Below, piece by piece: positions 46,400 through 58,361 of a DNA stretch of 64,000 nt. Numbering within the stretch: position 1 is the stretch's first letter; each line of letters starts with the position of its first letter. A program made the position numbers and the translations under genes. The DNA is from Toxorhynchites rutilus septentrionalis (taxonomy: Eukaryota > Arthropoda > Insecta > Diptera > Culicidae): contig NC_073745.1 of assembly GCF_029784135.1 (NCBI RefSeq), positions 111,900,716 to 111,964,715 on the forward strand, given 5' to 3'. The notes beneath the pieces were generated by a model, which did not search any database, had not been told where the DNA came from, and worked only from the letters and a program-made list of their open reading frames with translations.

Positions 46400-46889
46400 A
46401 TTTCTCTCTGTGCGGTCAGGACCCGTTAATCTAGGATTGAAACGACATCATCTAATCCAACATCTCGTCACATCATTATCCCCGGAAAAATCAGTGAGTA
46501 GCGTGCGAGGAGTGTGCTAAGCAGCCGGCGAAGATTCCAACGAAACATACACGACATCGACACACACCCTCACAGAGTTGTACAGGTTAGGTAATAAAGA
46601 GGAAAAATTATATGTGCACTTTTTATTACACTTTCAATCCGAGCCTTGATCAGCTTTTCAGAAGAGCCGACCCTGAGAGCGATTGGCATCAAGCTCGAAC
46701 TTGCCCACATAAAAGAGGCCTTGAGAGCCCAACCTCAAAGGTTCCCGAGGCTCAGATCAGGAACCGAGATGTTGCGGGAGGTCCGTCTGACCCCGGAAGT
46801 AATAATCTGGACTTAAAAGAAAATAAGAAAAAAAAACTTTTCAATTTAAACGTTTTCGTTGTCATTGAACACAACAATAAAAAAAAAGC
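46400..46889 (+). other. Unclassified retroelement-like piece
   Basis: The stretch is more GC-rich, has AATAAAG near 46593, and an open frame from 46612 with SDWHQARTCPHKRGLE and RNRDVAGGPSDPGSN. The look is that of an LTR or leader region, but no LTR pair or primer-binding site could be fixed. It abuts the palindromic element at 46890. Confidence 0.25.
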
Positions 46890-47220
46890 TTGAAAATAGT
46901 TAGGCTAGTAGCAGTTATCACACTCCTTCTTTCATTAATTTAGGGCACTTCTAAGACTAAAATGAAATCATGGGACATATGATGAAACCACTAACTATAA
47001 AAAATGGAAACCCGACGTACCCAACGATTGTTTCAATCTCATCAATGCCCTAAACTAATGAAGGAAGGGGTGTGGCAACTGCTACTTGTCTAATTATTTT
47101 TTAGCTTATTTGTATTACTGGTCTGTTTAATCACAATGAATCCAAACAATAAAAAAAAATGTTTTTTTACTTATTTAATTTTCTAGTTCTTAGCACACTA
47201 TCTGTTTCCTGCGTATATTT
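46890..47220. mobile_element. Palindromic element (relative of 16388-16691)
   Basis: The arms share TAGTAGCAGTTATCACACTC and its inverse, AGGGCACT/AATGCCCT, and GACTAAAATGAAAT. The ends TTTTTTTACTTATTTAATTT match the far ends of the 16388-19015 element. Confidence 0.65.
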
Positions 47221-47319
47221 CTCTACAATAAATCAAATCAATAAACCATTTTTTTTAAACTTTTATTTCTTACTTAATTTTTTTCGATTTTCATTTTGTA
47301 CTCTATTCTATTCGTCAAA

Positions 47320-47675
47320 TCATTTCTTCTGATACCAAAAGAACGTTGTATTTATTACGAAGTTAAAAGTATAGAAAGTTGACCATTTTGTGGCGGCGAC
47401 TTCCTATGTCAAATCCATTCCTTCCATACACATATCCCAATATTTTATGTTTTTTTAAGATAATATGAAATCAGACATTTTGTAGTGGCGGTCGAATTGG
47501 GTTTTACAAGATCATGAAATACATAGTTGTATAAGTACAGCAGAGATTGAGGTGTGTAATCGATCAACAGGAAGGAAATTGGTTGTTAAACTTCTATTAA
47601 TATGGGACAACGCTATAGACAAACATGTTACAAACATACAAACATGTCAAGCTAAATGAAACCGTTTAACAAAGT
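47320..47675 (+). repeat. Dispersed repeat, second copy
   Basis: Same motif order as 20900-21170: GTGGCGGCGA, AATTGGGTTTT, ATACAAACATG and AAGCTAAATGAAACCGTTT. Confidence 0.55.
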
Positions 47676-48484
47676 GTGTGTTTGTGGTTCTCTCCTGTCG
47701 CAATGTCGTTTATCAAGCGGAAGTGAATTTATCAGTTCTTTTCAAAACTGTTCTTCCAAAAAAATCCGCTGTGAACATGCGAGTTCAAACGTTTAGAGGC
47801 GCGTTTGCAACTGAAAACTGCGAGCTACCGTTCTCGTGTTATCGTTCCAACAAACACAGTGATAAAATGTTGTTTGGTTGAGGCACCGCGTCGAATTTCA
47901 TGCCTTCTGGTGAGTTGTACTGATGAACCGAAATATAGGGCCCTATTCCAGAAAACGAGACGAGCAATTCGTCTCGCCTCGTCTCGGCTTCAATCACTGT
48001 CGAACCTAGCAAAATATCCTATTCCAGTACACGAGTTTCATTGAATTGTTTTATTTGGTAGACAGGAAAGACTTCTGTCACTTTTGCTCGGTATGATCAG
48101 TGGTGTCAGCTGTAAAGACATGTTTTTATATTGGGAAAAACATTTTATTGCATAGCAATAAACTTCGAAACATCTACGTACGATGATTGAAACGCATTAC
48201 ATAAAAATAAAAAATCAGTAGAATTTTTTAATATTTCGGCCAACTTGTGAATGAAAACAAAACATGTCTGTGAAACTTGATGTCAATAACAAAGTTGTGC
48301 TTCATGCATGCTGTAGTGCGTTGTCGAGCGATTTTTTCCTGAATATGATCAAAACAACTTCGGCTCAACAACGACACGCTGAACGCAATTTCAAGATCAA
48401 AAAATTTAAATAAACATCAAGACGGCAGATCGAAAATATTGTACAAGCGTCTTCAAACACACGAGTGATTCGAAGATTGCAAAT
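47676..48484. other. No gene recognised
   Basis: GGGCCCTATTCCAGAAA (47938 on) and a GTCTCG-rich inverted stretch follow. A similar GGGCCCTATTATAGAAAT is at 55276, so this may be a terminal motif of another DNA element. The partner end was not found. Confidence 0.35.
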
Positions 48485-48828
48485 TATGAGCTCTCGAGTT
48501 ATACAGAAATTTGTATTTCATTTTATGGCAGCTCCCCCATTAGAGAGGAGAAAGGAGTGTCGAACCACCATAGTAACATTTCTGGTCCCATGAAATCTCC
48601 ACATACCAAATTCGGTTCCATTTGCTTGAATAGTTTACAAGTTATGCAGAATGTTGTGTTTCATTTGTATGAGAGCCCTCCCTTTCAGAGGGGGGAGAGG
48701 AATCATTATAAGAACCTTTCCAGACCCCAAAAAAAAACCCTATATACAAATTTTCACGGTTCAGCAATTTCCAAATCCATGAGAATCAGACAGAAAGACA
48801 GATAGACAGAACTCCATTTTTATATATG
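48485..48828 (-). mobile_element. Helitron fragment
   Basis: It matches the 5' part of the 44038-44935 family (CCATTTTTATATATG, AGACAGACAG-type tract, ATACAAATGAAA repeats), but the 3' CTAG end is missing. Confidence 0.65.
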
Positions 48829-49247
48829 CAGCCATTTCATACCAAATCGATATAGCCTTTTGTCGAAAATCTGAGAACCAATTTTCGACAAAAGGGGCAG
48901 TTTCACTCTTTATCGCCAAATAGACCCATATTTTTATATGTTTTTATTAGAGTGCCCATTTCCAATTTAGGGTGGTTCGAAAAATTAAATTTTTCCACTT
49001 TTTTTTTTTTCCAAAAATGACATTTTTAAACTTTTGAACTACCCAACCGATCCAGATGATCGACATTTCAAATTAAAGCCAATGAGTCTTCCTTGGAAAA
49101 ACATTACACTTGCAAAAAATTTGGGTTTTGTTTTTGTGATTTTTTTTTAATAATAAAAAATATATTCTTTTTTTGCATAATATACCCAGAGAGGCCTTTT
49201 CCTTGCGTTTTTGAGTTCTGATTATGAAAAATTAACCGATGATCGAC
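48829..49247 (+). mobile_element. Truncated foldback arm
   Basis: GCCATTTCATACCAAATCGA, then CTACCCAACCGATCCAGATG, matches the left arm of the 15112-16386 element. Only one arm is present. Confidence 0.65.
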
Positions 49248-49507
49248 ATATGATAATCATTTCATTCGAAAGACAAAATGTCCACGAGTTATATTATTGA
49301 TAATTATTGACCCGAAAACTTGTTTCAATAGCTTTAAAATTGCTTAGAAAACAGGTTATTTAAACCGTATGTGAACTCGCATACGCTCTGGAAATCCATT
49401 GGGTTGATGCGACGATGTGAGATGAGGACGGTCGCACTCAGACGCCTATGCATTATGGTCTTCTTTTCCAATTTAATTTCTCTTCTGCAGTTGAACCGAA
49501 CGGATGG

Positions 49508-49515
49508 TTATAAAA
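49508..49515 (+). promoter_or_regulatory. TATA box of the H3 relic
   Basis: TTATAAAA lies about 60 bp before the H3-like sequence, with a pyrimidine-rich start region (CATTTCAATC) downstream. The placement matches insect histone genes. Confidence 0.55.
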
Positions 49516-49567
49516 CATGACGCTTCCTTTGCTTTCGATCATTTCAATCTCTACTCTCGCACCGTGA

Positions 49568-49935
49568 GGACTCGTTTGATTGGGACCAAACAGACAGCTC
49601 GTAAACCTATCGGTGGTAAGGCACCACGAAAGCAGCTCGGAAAAGCGCACCAGCCGCAGGAAGTGTGAAGAAGCCTTATCGCCACCGACCGGAAACAGTC
49701 GCTTTGCGTGAGATTCACCGCTATCAGAAGTCGACCGAATTGCTGATCCGCAAGCTACCTTTGTAGTGTTTGGTTCGTGGAATTGTCCAGGACTTCAAAA
49801 CCAACTTGCGCTTTTAAAGTTCCTCGGTTATGACACCGCAGGCCAATTTGTGTGCTATCCACGCAAAACGCGTCACATCCTGCCCGATGACATTCAGCTG
49901 GCCAGTTGTATTCAAGGAGCGTGCTATTACCTTAA
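49568..49935 (+). pseudogene. Histone H3 pseudogene
   Basis: Read in shifting frames: [17 protein letters not shown], then a deletion in the tail (KAAR missing), [27 protein letters not shown], an in-frame TAG, then DFKT-LR. A larger deletion removes the helix-2 region. The C-terminus resumes with KRVT, DIQLA and the last codons before a stop-like TAC. The ATG has been lost. The histone stem-loop follows at once. No functional H3 can come from it. Confidence 0.9.
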
Positions 49936-49940
49936 TCAAC

Positions 49941-49956
49941 GGCCCTTTTCAGGGAC
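49941..49956 (+). terminator. Histone mRNA 3' stem-loop (H3 relic)
   Basis: GGCCCTTTTCAGGGAC, a 6-bp stem with one mismatch at the base side and TTTC loop, directly after the H3 stop region. Confidence 0.85.
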
Positions 49957-50498
49957 ACCAAATTTATGGATTAGAGTTCTGAAAAGTTTTTGCAGGCCGA
50001 ACTGAAAGAAGAATTGGTGTAGTGGATATTATCGACGTGGATATTATATTACATATCAATATTTGTTTACGAATGCTACAATCGTTCGTCGTTATCGGGG
50101 GTTATTGGTATTTCCGAGGAGGAATCGATTCCCCCTTTTAGCGTTAATAATTTTTTTCTGGCTAAACGAAGTGGTATGATAATAAATTTATTCGAAAGAT
50201 GAAATGTCTAAGATTTATATGCTTGTTACTTATTTATTGCTAAGTCAACGTTAGTCCTACGTCCACATTGCGGTTATATGAAAGATACAACCCACTTCTA
50301 GTTTTTTAACTTTGAAAAATAATAACTCAAAAACGCTGTTTCCTCTCTGATTTTTGGATGTGTTATGTAAAAAAAAGTCACAGGAGGGTTGTGTCCGAGA
50401 CACGACCGCATAGTTGACGTAGGATTCCGTTAGGCTATCTGTTGAATTTGAATATGTTGGAAAAATTACATCGGTAAACTCTTTGATAATGATTTGGT

Positions 50499-50514
50499 GG
50501 CCCTGAAAAGGGCC
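50499..50514 (-). terminator. Perfect histone-type 3' stem-loop, minus strand
   Basis: The reverse complement is GGCCCTTTTCAGGGCC, perfect 6-bp stem, TTTC loop, with AACAAGAC before it. The coding part that should lie at higher coordinates is not recognisable. Confidence 0.85.
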
Positions 50515-51244
50515 GTCTTGTTTGGTTGTTCGGTATTGTTTGTTCACTCCACCAATGTTTACCGAGTTATTATGATGGTAAATGGTAAATAGTCGTTGGA
50601 TGGTGCGTATCAGATAAAAGATGCCGAAGTGGAACGAGATATGATGAAAACCGCCCTCTGTGATCCTAGACGAGACCCCTGTTATGTGTGGATGAAATAA
50701 AGAAAAAAAAACTCACCAATGTAATATAAGATAATTACTGTGCACAATTATCAATATTTCTCATCAGTAAAAACTTGTTATTTTAATATAATTAGAACAT
50801 ATTTGAAATGGAAAAGGTCATTTTCTTTTACAATTTTTTTCTTTCTGAGTGTTCATTCAAACCAATGCGAATTTTGATTGGACTAATAGTAACACAAAAT
50901 ACTACACTATATGTAGAGCATAATCACTTTTTCTAACATTTCATCACTTTTCTAATTTTTCTTGCCGTATAAACTTTCCTTGGGTGAAAATGAACACAAC
51001 AAAACAAACAGCTTAAACCGAACGATCCGTTCTCGAGCGGGAACACACCTTGGTTTTTATTTATGAAAATTGAAATAAATCGTTTCATATATCAAGTCAT
51101 TTTAACACAAATGCTACCATATAGAATTTTACACTAACACCAGTGCTAAATTTTTCACAATACACGATCAGTCAACATTAAAGTTCCAAATTTAAATTTT
51201 ATTTGCTAGAATTAATCGTATCACTCACCTTACTTGTAATATAA

Positions 51245-51425
51245 AAATGCCCCCGATTTGCATACTTGCATTTGCCATGCCGAGATTACCCAGGCACCTT
51301 GGTTTTGATGTCTCTGTTAGGGAACACTTTTCGGTGGGAACAAAAGCTCCTCCTACTTCCATGTATATGCAATGTCGATTTCCCCCAGGCAGCTTGGTTT
51401 TGATGTCTCTGTTAGGGAACCGGCG
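51245..51425 (-). repeat. About 95-bp tandem units (two)
   Basis: Same unit as 26360-26850 (TTTGATGTCTCTGTTAGGGA, GGGAACAAAAGCTCC). Confidence 0.75.
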
Positions 51426-51719
51426 CATGTGTCGTCAATTTCGACCAATTAAAAGAGGGTATTTCCGTTAGGATAGGGGTTGAGATTTTTTAATTGTTCG
51501 ATAGTTAGTTTCATAACATACATTATTTTCTTCAATATAAAAAATTGTTATGGAGTGCCGAAATCGATTGACGCAAAAATTTCATTAATCCATCATGAAA
51601 TGACTAAGTAATAAGCGTTTGAAACTGGACAATTTTCACAATGTGCTCGATTTTGCAAAATATTTATAAATTTGCAAACTGCAAAAAAAAAGTTCCGCCT
51701 GCTCATGAGAGCAAATAAA

Positions 51720-54330
51720 GGAACCGAATTGCGATCCGATTGGGTTCACATATGAACTAAATATGAACATTAATCATACTTTGGTCGCCATAACCAGCGC
51801 GACTTTCAACGCAAAATAAAAACGGTAAATCATAATAAGTACAAAAACATCGCGGAATCTGCAGAAATGAGTCACACCCAAAATATGGTATAACTGAATA
51901 GTTTCGCATGCGACGAGAAAAATAAACCTCTGACCATAAAAAAATGTTTCCAGCGACAATTAAATGCTATAATACATCCGTATTAACAATGTGGCATGCC
52001 TTCGAAGGTGGGATTGAACACGGCAGCACCGAAATCACATATTTTCGTACATGAAGATCGTGAGCTGAGAGATAAAGTATGGTTTTCGTTTGGCCTGTCG
52101 GCTGCTGCCTTCCGTGGCTGCTGATGCTGCTGTGGGTGGGGAGATTTCGCGCCTGCTGAACGATGTTCGATTTTATTTCTGTTGTGCATTTAATTCCGTC
52201 GTCGCGAAGAGATGGAACCGAATTCGTGCATATTCACGTGTTCGAAATGTTCAGCCGTAAAAACTCTGTACATTGAAAATGATGATTAACGAGATCATTA
52301 ATTTCTGTCGATTTTGTAACCGAGCAACCAATCCGCTACTCAGTATGGGGAAAGTTGCGAGGTATGTTTAAAATCGTTGAATATGCGTTGAATGGTGAGG
52401 TGACACTCCATAACACGATACGTTATGGAGTGATAAAATTAATCTCAATACAGGTAATGATATGCGTGTTGAAATGCCACCAAAGCAGATTCTGGCGGTT
52501 GGAAACTTCATGTATGTTCGTGATTAAAATGCGACTATTTACAATTTAAAAATGGGTAATTCAGAGGCTTGGTATAAATGTTGATCTCATCAAAAATGTG
52601 TTCACAGGTAGTCCCGAAACGAAAATACCTGTCCAAGCAGATGAGGCTCCGCGTTTTGCGTAACTTAATTTTCGAAAGCAGTTCGCGGGAAAAGGTCAAA
52701 AGAAAAATACCACGGGCATAAAAATGACTTCTGGCTGTCGTGACAAACTATACGCCGCCTTGGCCACTGAACCAAGTGGCATCTTCGCGAAAGACCCCTG
52801 AAGATAAGTATCTGCATTGGCTCTGCAGTTATCCGCGCTCAGAAAATCAGACTACAATTAACGCACGCCCCTGGCCATCGGAAAAGGCCATTGATTAATA
52901 TCGAAATTAATTATTCTTTCACTTTTTTGACCGCCTCGACGGTGGGTCCGTCCAGCGTTCAGAAGTAGCTGAAGATGATCTGATAATTGTTTAAATTGAA
53001 AAAAAGAAAAGAAAACCGAGACAGTTTACCCAGAATCGGGAAAAATATACAAACATTTTGTGACCCAGCGTATCAAACCCGGTGGGTAATCCTAAAAGCT
53101 TACCGCCAGCGACCGGATTTATGTCGGCTTTCTGTCACTTAATCGCAGTCGATTCGCTGGCGGTCTCGTTCGATAAAGGCTACCCACTTATCCAGTCGCG
53201 GGGTGCTGCATTTTGGCAGCCACAGCAGCACCATCGGTGTGTGTGATGTGATGAGGTTGATGAGGTTTGCAATTAAGATTTCACCGTAAGGGCGAACGAA
53301 CCGTTTAATGACGAAAGGGCCGATTAAGATACCAAATTTTGGGGCCGGGTGACACCGACCGACGAATGCTACCGCGAAGTAGATTGAATGGTTACTTTGC
53401 GTCTTCCTTTTAATGGCTCCGAATGAGGTGAAACATTTGCGAATTTAATCGCATCTCGAGGATAGATAATCGTAGACAGGAAACTATCAAAAGTCACACT
53501 TTGATAGTGATAGAAATCGTTTGATGCTAGGTGTTTCATCAACGTTTTCGTGGAAAAGATATGCTCCATTGATGAACCTTCGATTACCTGACCTTGTTCT
53601 TCCAGAAACTTTTTTTCTTTTTCGAAATCTGCAATTCGAGTGAAAATTTTCGTTCAAATCCATTCAAAATGAGGTAAATTAACGTATCAAAGACATTAAA
53701 TTTATTTTCCATTGAATTCAATAAAAAATTGACTGGACTGTTCATTCACGACATCATGATTATCCCGTAGGTCAATATAACATTTGAGGTAAATACTCAA
53801 CTAGCTTCATCAATTAATAATTGTTGGTGGAAGTTTTACCTACACCACTTTTCTTTTAACTTGCATAATTTGATATTTTTTTGATTTTTCGCTAATTTTT
53901 CTTGTTATTTATACTCTTAATCATAAAACGCCAATGTTTTATTTATTTTTTTCTATTGCTACTACCGTAGCCACCTCAAAAAAGACACAACCTTCAAATA
54001 CAGTAGCAGATATAATACACTGCATTTCACAACTATAGAACCACTCCATTTTTCTGAGTTTCCATAGATATGTATGAAGTCAGTTGAATTGAAGTATATA
54101 GTGTAGGATATAATAACTATCTTCATTTATTAGACTGGCCGTTTGAACTTTATAGTTCTGTCCAGACACGAAACATTCAAAAAACTAATATGCCAGTGTT
54201 TCATAACGATAGAAGCAGATGGAAAATATCTCACTTCTTTACAAAATTAACGCAAATTTGCATGAATTACAATAAGTTTCTAATTCGTAGGTCATCTTTA
54301 GTTCTCAATCAGTTCAAATAACACAAAAAA
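51720..54330. other. Unique block without recognised genes
   Basis: About 2.6 kb with no transposon signature, GC-richer between 52000 and 53400 (for example CCGCCTCGACGGTGGGTCCG). Frames such as 51983-52189 (minus) have no known domain. Likely non-coding host DNA; a 5' UTR exon or enhancer of the knirps-family gene may lie here, but none can be pinpointed. Confidence 0.4.
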
Positions 54331-54339
54331 ATAACAAAC

Positions 54340-56560
54340 CAAAAAATCGAGATAACTGTAATTGATGACGAGAAATGCAATTTTAAAACTTTTCAGTGAA
54401 TTTTCGTTTTTCAAAAAAACTCCAATTTTAACGTATGCGATACCAGTAAATGAAGTCCGAATGAGCTAATATTTTGCATAGGGTACGTTATCGTGTTAAT
54501 CAACATTTCGTAATGAGTTCCGAATGAAAAATTGCCCTAAACCATACTTTTCGTTTCGTATTCCAGGAAAAAAAACTCCCAGAGTGCCGATTTTTGACAA
54601 ATTTTTTTTATTCGATATTACACTAGACCTCGACGTTTCATGCCATTTTAAGACATTTGGCATCAATTTTTTTTTCGAAAACCCCGATTTCCTTTACTTT
54701 ACTTTTGGGTGATTTTTCGATTCTAAAAAAACTCAAACTTTGACCGCTTTGCGCCACTCTCCCTTATGTCCGATTGAGTTGATATTTTGTAGAGGGTGTT
54801 TTTTTTTTTGGGGGTGAATATTTTTATGGGGTAACTTTTTGAAATTCGAGATGACCATTTTCATTGGCACACTAACGCACACTGCACGCTATTTTATACG
54901 TGTGAGTCATTTTCGTGTACGATGAAAAAAAAATCTAGCTCACCTGTTTGTCAAACACGTTGAACTCAAACATAGATGCATGCAAACGATACATGGGAGG
55001 GGAGAGAGGAACGAATTCGTTCTGTGGGAAGTCACTTCAAAATGCGATGCAGACAATTTGACTGGGAAGAATGAAATGATATAGTCGAGTCGGTAGAGGG
55101 AGAGAGCGACTCAACGCCCGACTGGCTGTTTAGTAGTTTTGGCGGAGAAACTGCGTGAAGTAGCCAAAAGTCATTATGAACTGAATACGGGTATAGTCAG
55201 TCAGATAGTCAGCTGACTATACACAGCCTTGGTAGTGAGTTTATCTAACACAGAAAAAAATAATAACAAGATAATGGGCCCTATTATAGAAATCGAGGCG
55301 ATAAGAATTCAGTTTCCATCATCAAAAATCATCTAAAAATATCGACTTCGCACTCTGTTCTTCTATTTTTTTTGTCGAGTGGTTTTAACTTCTTTTTTTT
55401 ATTTGACGTTAACCTTCAATAATATGTCAGTGTAATTCTGTAAAAAAAGCAGAACAACTTAGTTATCAGCGTATTAAAAATGTCGAGATTCGTTCCGAAT
55501 AAAAATAGTTCGCGGCATTCGTTGCTTTTGTTTTTTCATTAGAAGATTGAAACGGTCGAAATACATCGTTTGCTAACGTTTATAACGTCATTTCGGCAAC
55601 TCTCAGCACAAAAAATCATACCATGAGATACTAAAACCGGTTGAAACGATGAATACAGATTCCTAACGACTACAAATGATAAATTCAAACTTCGTATTGA
55701 TTTGAAAAGAGCGAATTTTCATCTTTTTGCTTCAAAGGGACATGCATTTGCAGGGCAGCACTTTGACGAATATATAAATGTTGGAAAATGGATCGGCGAA
55801 TAGTTTTCATCGAATCAAAGAAGGTGTAATGTAAAGGAATCCAAAGTTAGGTTAAATGATGAGCGAAGTGTGTAGATTACTTCGAATAAAAATATGCTTA
55901 GGATGTCTCGAAAATTATATGTTTTCTTTTAAAATATCATACAATTTCAATTTATTATATCAATAATAAATAACTCTTATTATTGGATTAGCACAGCTAA
56001 ACTTAGTGCGGCGCTTGTCATACGGCAGATTCATATTGTATGTGTATTAGAGTTAAAAGTTACCCTATACAAAATGTTCACCACTTCGAAAATCCACCCT
56101 ATGCCAAATTTCAGTTCAATCGGACTTAAGGGAGAGTGGCGCAAAGCGGTCAAAGTTTGAGTTTTTTGAAAATCGAAAATCACCCAAGGGGAGAGTAAAG
56201 GAAATCGGGATTTAAAAAAAAAAGTTGATGCCAAATGTCTTGAAATTGCATGAAACGTCGAGATATAGTGTCATCTCGGAATACGAAACGAAAAATATGG
56301 TTTAGGGTGCCAATAATATTACTTATCTCGATTTTTCATTCGGAACTTGCAACGAAATGTTGATTAGCACGATAATATACCCTATGCAAAATATTAGCTC
56401 ATTCGGACTTCATTTACTGGTGCGCAGACGTTAAAATTTTAGTTTTTGAAAAACCGAAAAATCGCCGGAAATCGGAGTTAAAAAAAATGGTTGATGCCAA
56501 ATGTCTTAAAACTGCACTTCGAGATTTACAGTTATCTGAAAAAAATATTTTTGTCAAAAA
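54340..56560. mobile_element. Large inverted-repeat element
   Basis: Arms of about 500 bp (54340-54880 and 56070-56560) share, in opposite orientation, ATGAAGTCCGAATGAGCTAA, ATTTTGCATAGGGTA and ATCAACATTTCGT. The outer ends share GAGATAACTGTAA/GAGATTTACAGTTATC. The 1.2-kb interior has no transposase. A short relative is at 57575-57730. Confidence 0.7.
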
Positions 56561-56619
56561 TCGATTTTTAAGCGGAAAAACGACCAAGTGCCAAAAGACA
56601 TTTTTTTGACGAAAAATTG

Positions 56620-57572
56620 TAAGTGATATCTTGGATACGACCGCATATATTCGACGTCGAACTACGCAATTATATTATGCAATCCACTTATTTACCACTT
56701 CGATTTTAGAATGCATAGAATTGTTTGTAATAGATTATGTTCTTCGTTACAAATAAATTAGATGAATGTCCTTTTACGTTTGATATGATGCCTAGGACTA
56801 CCAAACTATGTGAACGGAAGAATTGTCAAACGATCATTGTATTTTACATTCCCCTCTGAAATTATTGCACATCTCATATTTACGTAGTTCTCGAACCGCG
56901 AAAGTTCATTCACCTCTAGTATCTGAAATGACGATTTTCCCAGGCTTCTAGGTTTAAAAGTACGTTTTACGGAAACATATTCTGGTCTGCACAACGACAA
57001 GCGAGTATTAAAGTACTCAACACCAAAAAATACCCCCGACTTGCATGAATATTTCCAATGCGGATTTCCACAGGTACATTGATCTTGAAGTCTGTGTTGG
57101 GGAAACCGTAAAACGGGCCAATCATAACTTGGCAGTAAGGGTGTTTAGATAACGCTTGACATTCAACAGTTGTTCAATTGTTCTTCTCATGAAAAATAAC
57201 ATTTTATTAATCATGATAGACGCGTAGAAATATTTCCTATCAATTGATGCAAACATCTTTCCGATCTGTTAAGAAATGTTCAAGTTATAAGCATTCGAAA
57301 TACGGGTAGGGTTAGCACACAAATCGGCAAAACAAATGTATAGTATAGTTCTTCCAATTTTCATGAATTTAAACCGTTTAGGGATTAGAAAATTGTAATG
57401 TATGGCATATCAAACAAATCCTAGAGAATTTGCGATTCGATTGGTATGTAAATCATGAGAATTCGTTCACGGTGAAAATAGTTATTAACGTTAACTTTAT
57501 TTCATAAAAACGTGACCTGTTTTCTGATTTGGCACCCTTCCTGAAAGACTACGAAAGACTAGTTCTACGTCA
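56620..57572 (-). mobile_element. GACGTAG-family element (copy 5)
   Basis: Hairpin remnant at 56622-56642 (GTGATATC, TTG, GATACGACC), inverted motif TTCGACGTCGAACTACGC, and the 5' palindrome remnant GACTAGTTCTACGTC (57557-57571). It carries about one 95-bp unit. The 5' 100 bp (GGCACCCTTCCTGAAAGA) match copies 1 and 2, while the middle matches copies 3 and 4. It is thus a chimera of two subtypes. Confidence 0.72.
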
Positions 57573-57574
57573 GA

Positions 57575-57730
57575 AAAAAATTCGAGATTACTGTAAATCC
57601 CCTAGAGTAATGCAATTTTAAAACATCTGGCACCAACTTTTTTTTTTAAAAAACTTCGATTTCGGTGATTTTTCGTTTTCGTAACTTTTTGAAATTCGAG
57701 ATGACCATTTTCATTGGCACCCTTGCAGCA
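57575..57730 (+). repeat. Fragment of the 54340-56560 inverted-repeat family
   Basis: TTCGAGATTACTGTAAATCC, then GAAATTCGAGATGACCATTT and TCATTGGCACCC, in the same order as both sides of the left arm at 54340-54880 but with the middle deleted. Confidence 0.6.
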
Positions 57731-58049
57731 CAGAGTGGGTACCGTTTTTTTACATTGTGAATCACTTCGCTGCGCGCTTGATCACAAAACACATACCTGC
57801 ATTTGGTTTTAAAATTTGTTTTTCCTGTTTTGTTTTTGTTTTATATTAGTCTGACTTTTATTATTAAACATTATTTAAGATTGTTATTATTTAGCATTAT
57901 TAACATTATTTATTATTCAACAATTCATTTGGCTTGTACTATCGCGAGTTGATCTTGAATGTGGACAGTGAGATTATATAGAAATATAATTAGCAATGCA
58001 TATCGCCGTATTCGTGACAAGCCGTATTTTTGCACTCCTGACTGTGGAA

Positions 58050-58320
58050 AGATTTATCAACTCTCACGAATGAACTGAAAACTACAGTCAATAACATAAT
58101 TGGTATTGAATTGCTCAACTTTAGATCTGAGGTGAAGCAAATAACTACAGCTACAGGAAGTTTACAAGAGTTTTTGTCAACTAAATTTAATGCTATTTCC
58201 GAAAACTTCCGAAACCTTCCGAAAGATTTGAAACTCAAAATTTACAACTTGAAGAAATCTTATTCTGCGTTAACTGATACGGTCCACAAACTTGAGTTGT
58301 ATTATGACAGAAAAAATGGT
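58050..58320 (+). pseudogene. Non-LTR ORF1-like coiled-coil fragment
   Basis: An open stretch reads LNFRSEVKQITTATGSLQEF, then LSTKFNAISENFRNL and LKKSYSALTDTVHKLE, with heptad-like spacing. This is the style of the coiled coil in gag-like ORF1 proteins of insect non-LTR elements. It is cut off at 58321 by the GACGTAG-family element. No reverse transcriptase follows. Confidence 0.4.
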
Positions 58321-58361
58321 AAGGGGTTGTATCTAGGATACGACCGCATGTCTTCGACGTA

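Larger units (their letters stand above)
49248..50300 (+). mobile_element. GACGTAG-family element (copy H3) carrying a histone H3 relic
   Basis: The 3' side shows GTTAGTCCTACGTC, then a hairpin (50272-50292) with arms GGTTATATG and GATACAACC around AAA, then CACTTCTAG and a T run. The 5' palindrome is not found; the left boundary is put at the junction with the foldback fragment. Segments ATTCGAAAGACAAAATGTC (49265) and ATTCGAAAGATGAAATGTC (50193) are a direct repeat flanking the H3 relic. Confidence 0.6.
50383..51480 (-). mobile_element. GACGTAG-family element (copy 8) with a histone stem-loop
   Basis: The 3' end (plus strand left) has a hairpin at 50387-50407 with arms GGTTGTGTC and GACACGACC around CGA, then GTTGACGTAGGATTCCGTTA (inverted motif). 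Inside are a minus-strand histone stem-loop (50499-50514) and two 95-bp units (51245-51425). The interior past 51430 resembles the inner part of copies 3 and 4 (GACCAATTAAAA). The 5' palindrome was not found, so the right boundary is approximate. Confidence 0.6.
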
